Shown here: piece by piece, positions 15,739 through 17,634 of the stretch
How the letters are laid out: each line of letters starts with the position of its first letter
How positions within the stretch are numbered: the first letter of the stretch is position 1
Source of the DNA: MED-G20 sp038108155
GTDB taxonomy: Bacteria; Bacteroidota; Bacteroidia; Flavobacteriales_D; Parvicellaceae
Direction of reading: 5' to 3'
Assembly: GCA_038108155.1 (NCBI GenBank)
Contig: JAYNHP010000038.1
Coordinates: 1-17,634 of the forward strand
Length of the DNA: 17,634 nt
Notes under the pieces: model-generated
Told to the model about the DNA's origin: nothing
What the model saw: the letters and a program-made list of their open reading frames with translations, nothing else
Database searches by the model: none
Made by a program: the position numbers and the translations under genes

Positions 15739-15768
15739 TAAAGATAGAATTTATTTAGAGGTAGACAA
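15739..15768 (-). promoter_or_regulatory. Probable Bacteroidota promoter of the DUF5679 gene
   Basis: TATCTTTA (15746-15739) matches seven of eight positions counting the two free ones in TAnnTTTG, and a TTG (15768-15766) lies exactly 19 bases upstream, the typical -33/-7 spacing. The start codon is 28 bp downstream of the box. Confidence 0.45.
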
Positions 15769-15804
15769 AAAATATCAGAGGAAACTTAAATATTTACCTC
15801 TAAA
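15754..15804. repeat. 10-bp inverted repeat with 31-base loop flanking the -33 element of the DUF5679 promoter
   Basis: TTTAGAGGTA (15754-15763) and TACCTCTAAA (15795-15804) are exact reverse complements. The -33 TTG of the DUF5679 promoter lies in the loop. It could be a split operator or a 3' structure of the DoxX-CapA transcript; it has no U-run to act as a terminator. The rest of the 198-bp intergenic region (15712-15909) shows nothing else that I can interpret. Confidence 0.35.
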
Positions 15805-15909
15805 AAACACATAATTATTTTAAATAACACTCCTTTTAATACTAATTTATAATCCTAAGCTGTTCTTAGTAATAAAAACAGATTGCAGTGTAAAATCAAA
15901 ATACAATTA

Positions 15910-16302
15910 TCACTTTTTTACCTTATTTGGCTGAGTTTTTGAGCTATAAAAAGCTAATCCAATTAACACAAATTGAATAGGGAGCCTAACCCAAGACGCA
16001 AAAAAACTAGAAACGCCAATTGCTTGTTGAGCATCCTCACTAAATGCCAAATATATATTTGCAGGATATACAGCTATTAATAGTAATATTATTCCCCAAG
16101 AGGCATAAAAGCGTGTTTTTTTAATAATAATTCCGCATCCAAATAGTATTTCCAGAACCCCACTAACATATACGGATTCTTTATGCAAGGGAAAACTTGG
16201 AGGCATAATTTTTAAAAAAAATGAAGTATCTACAAAATGTTGAACTCCCACCCAAACATATCCTAACCCCATTATATAAATAAAAAGAGTTTTTAAGTTC
16301 AT
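15910..16302 (-). CDS. DoxX-like integral membrane protein
   Basis: 130 residues with four hydrophobic helices (about 5-22, 43-62, 67-87 and 104-123), a size and layout typical of the DoxX family. Conserved-looking features are GVQHFVDTSFFLKIMPPSFP (19-38), SGVLEILFGCG (47-57), YPANIYLAF (78-86) and WVRLPIQ (104-110). DoxX proteins sit in the inner membrane and are linked in some bacteria to quinone or thiosulfate oxidation and oxidative-stress complexes; the role here is unknown. Its ATG overlaps the capA-like stop in an ATGA arrangement, so the two are translationally coupled. Confidence 0.85.
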   Translation of the reverse strand: MNLKTLFIYIMGLGYVWVGVQHFVDTSFFLKIMPPSFPLHKESVYVSGVLEILFGCGIIIKKTRFYASWGIILLLIAVYPANIYLAFSEDAQQAIGVSSFFASWVRLPIQFVLIGLAFYSSKTQPNKVKK

Positions 16303-17507
16303 TTTCTTTGCCTCTTTCTTCTTTTAGTTTTTAGCATATTTACATCTAATTTTCTAAGTTTGGGCACTTGACTTTGTAGGATACTAATTGGTTTAAATTT
16401 AATGAGCCCATAAGGGACTCCTTCTTTAATGGCTAAATTATTAGTATTAAGATGGGCTCTTGTATTGTCTAAAAAAGTTTTCATTTTCTGAAAATCTTCT
16501 TTATTTGAAAAATATTTTTCGTTGTAAATTGGTCTTGCACAAGGCAAGATCTGAAAATGATATTTTTCCTTTTCAATAAATTTATGAACCCAAACAGGGA
16601 TATACTCTTTTCTAGAAATCAGAACATTATTGTCAGTTTTTTGAAAAGAAAGTCTAAACATTGCTCCACCATCTTTTCGCTCTGCACGCTGGTTAGAAAC
16701 AAAATTCCCAAGGGAAAAAACTGTTAAAAATTCATGATTATTTTCTTTGCTGTACACCATTGGCTGAATTACGTGAGGATGCGAGCCGATAACTACATCT
16801 ACTCCTAAATCTTGAAAAAAACGATTGTATTTTTTTTGATAAGAGTTTGGAAAATCTTTATATTCATATCCCCAGTGCACAAAGACTATCAATTTATCTA
16901 AGTCTTTGTTTTTAGCATTTATTACATCTTTCTTAATTAAAACGGAGTCCACTAAATTTACATAAACAGGGTCGGAAAAAGGCAATCCATTAGTGCCATA
17001 GGTATAATTTAATAATCCAACTTTAATCCCCTCTTTGGAGAGTACCAATAAATTATTCCTCTCTCTCTTGTTTACATCTTTAAAGGTCCCTGTATGTAAA
17101 ATTTTTAAACTGTCTAGCACATCTAAAGTTCTGACAATACCCTTGTTTTTTCTATCGCAGGAATGATTGTTTGCTGTTACCAAGACATCCATTCCGCTGT
17201 TTTTACAAGCTACAGCCAATTCATCAGGTGAGCTGAATTGAGGATATCCCTTGAAAGGCTTACCCGCAAGAGTTACTTCCAGATTTCCAATTGCAAAATC
17301 TACGGAAGAAATTATATCCTCTAAAGGGTTAAAAACTTCTGAATATTCGTATTGCTTTTTATTTTCTTGCCATGCTGATTTTATCTGAGGACCATGGCCC
17401 ATAATATCTCCCATAAACAAGAAACTAATTTCTTGAGAGTTTATAGAACTAGACCATAAAAAACAAAGAAGGAATAGGTAGATAAATTTATATAATGAGT
17501 TAAGCAT
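16299..17507 (-). CDS. CapA family protein (poly-gamma-glutamate capsule synthesis type), exported
   Basis: 402 residues of the PGA_cap (CapA) family, which has a calcineurin-like metallophosphatase fold. Fold motifs are FMGDIMGHGP (31-40), IGNLEVTLAG (73-82), TANNHSCDRKNKG (111-123), HWGYEY (211-216), GSHPHVIQPM (241-250) and SLGNFVSNQ (265-273). The chosen ATG at 17507 gives a signal peptide, MLNSLYKFIYLFLLCFLWSS, and overlaps the upstream stop by 8 bp; a start at 17570 would bury the signal behind 21 basic residues encoded inside the upstream gene. The last ~20 residues are unusually basic (KTKRRKRQRK). In this phylum such proteins rarely come with capB/capC, none of which are here, so capsule synthesis is unproven; hydrolysis or transport at the envelope is possible. 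Confidence 0.88.
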   Translation of the reverse strand: MLNSLYKFIYLFLLCFLWSSSINSQEISFLFMGDIMGHGPQIKSAWQENKKQYEYSEVFNPLEDIISSVDFAIGNLEVTLAGKPFKGYPQFSSPDELAVACKNSGMDVLVTANNHSCDRKNKGIVRTLDVLDSLKILHTGTFKDVNKRERNNLLVLSKEGIKVGLLNYTYGTNGLPFSDPVYVNLVDSVLIKKDVINAKNKDLDKLIVFVHWGYEYKDFPNSYQKKYNRFFQDLGVDVVIGSHPHVIQPMVYSKENNHEFLTVFSLGNFVSNQRAERKDGGAMFRLSFQKTDNNVLISRKEYIPVWVHKFIEKEKYHFQILPCARPIYNEKYFSNKEDFQKMKTFLDNTRAHLNTNNLAIKEGVPYGLIKFKPISILQSQVPKLRKLDVNMLKTKRRKRQRK

Positions 17508-17634
17508 CTTTGTCGTTATAGCACCTGTGGGTTTCTTCTTCAATTTGTTGAATAATTTCATAGAGTTCATCTTTTATATTGTCAAGATCTGCCCCATTAT
17601 TTATTGCAATAAATTCTTTGACCTTTTCTAATCT
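17500..17634 (-). CDS. C-terminal fragment of an unidentified protein (runs off the right edge)
   Basis: An open frame enters from the right edge and reads RLEKVKEFIAINNG, then LDNIKDELYEIIQQIEEETH, ending with a TAA at 17502-17500: 44 residues, strongly charged and probably helical. Its stop overlaps the CapA start (ATGCTTAA), the arrangement of coupled genes, which supports both it and the downstream start choice. There is too little to assign a family. Confidence 0.6.
   Translation of the reverse strand, partial: RLEKVKEFIAINNGADLDNIKDELYEIIQQIEEETHRCYNDKDA

Noticed and set aside
17508..17570. Earlier ATG for the CapA-like gene
   Set aside because: It lies inside the upstream reading frame and would put 21 mostly basic residues before the signal peptide; the ATG at 17507 overlaps the upstream stop in the usual way.
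1..17634. Mobile elements, prophage, CRISPR or defence systems
   Set aside because: No transposase, integrase, Cas, restriction or toxin-antitoxin gene, no long direct repeats and no regularly spaced repeats were seen.

Overview
This AT-rich, gene-dense window looks like a chromosomal segment from a Bacteroidota bacterium, most likely a marine-type flavobacterium. The case rests on three secreted enzymes with C-terminal regions of the type IX secretion (T9SS) sorting-domain kind, near-perfect Bacteroidota -7 boxes (TAnnTTTG), a short leuA of the flavobacterial kind, and small proteins typical of the phylum (DUF5679 zinc ribbon, a DUF4190-like lipoprotein). A run of exactly 100 N inside leuC shows that the sequence is a draft scaffold.

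Layout, left to right. (1) 1-2780, minus strand: gapN, a sugar-phosphate nucleotidyltransferase, and the start of a third gene that begins one base after the nucleotidyltransferase stop. This third gene is interrupted by a frameshift in a homopolymer and ends at the window edge. (2) 2906-7236, plus strand: a large secreted PNGase F-related glycosidase with an inserted LamG domain and a T9SS tail, then a lipoprotein with two C-terminal membrane helices. (3) 7245-11302, minus strand: a tight leuA-leuC-leuD-leuB cluster, the complete leucine branch from 2-oxoisovalerate to 2-oxoisocaproate apart from the final transaminase. It has its own promoter close to the leuA start codon; leuC holds the assembly gap. 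(4) 11383-12325: a minimal HAD-type phosphatase (minus), divergent from two small unrecognised genes (plus). (5) 12328-15486, minus strand: a secreted endonuclease I with T9SS tail, an exported PqqB-like metallo-hydrolase, and a GH16 laminarinase-type beta-glucanase with T9SS tail. (6) 15516-17634, minus strand: a strong intrinsic terminator, a 47-residue DUF5679 zinc ribbon missed by length cut-offs, a DoxX-like membrane protein, a CapA-type protein, and the last 44 residues of an upstream gene overlapping capA.

Together these suggest a polymer-degrading heterotroph. PNGase-type, laminarinase-type and nuclease enzymes would act outside the cell on glycoproteins, beta-1,3-glucans and DNA, while the leu cluster is ordinary biosynthesis. 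I found no tRNA, rRNA, CRISPR array, insertion sequence, prophage or defence island, and nothing that looks like a new multi-gene system. The points most worth a second look are the interrupted left-edge gene, the misleading leuC gap, the exported PqqB-like protein without PQQ genes, and the nearly leaderless leu promoter.
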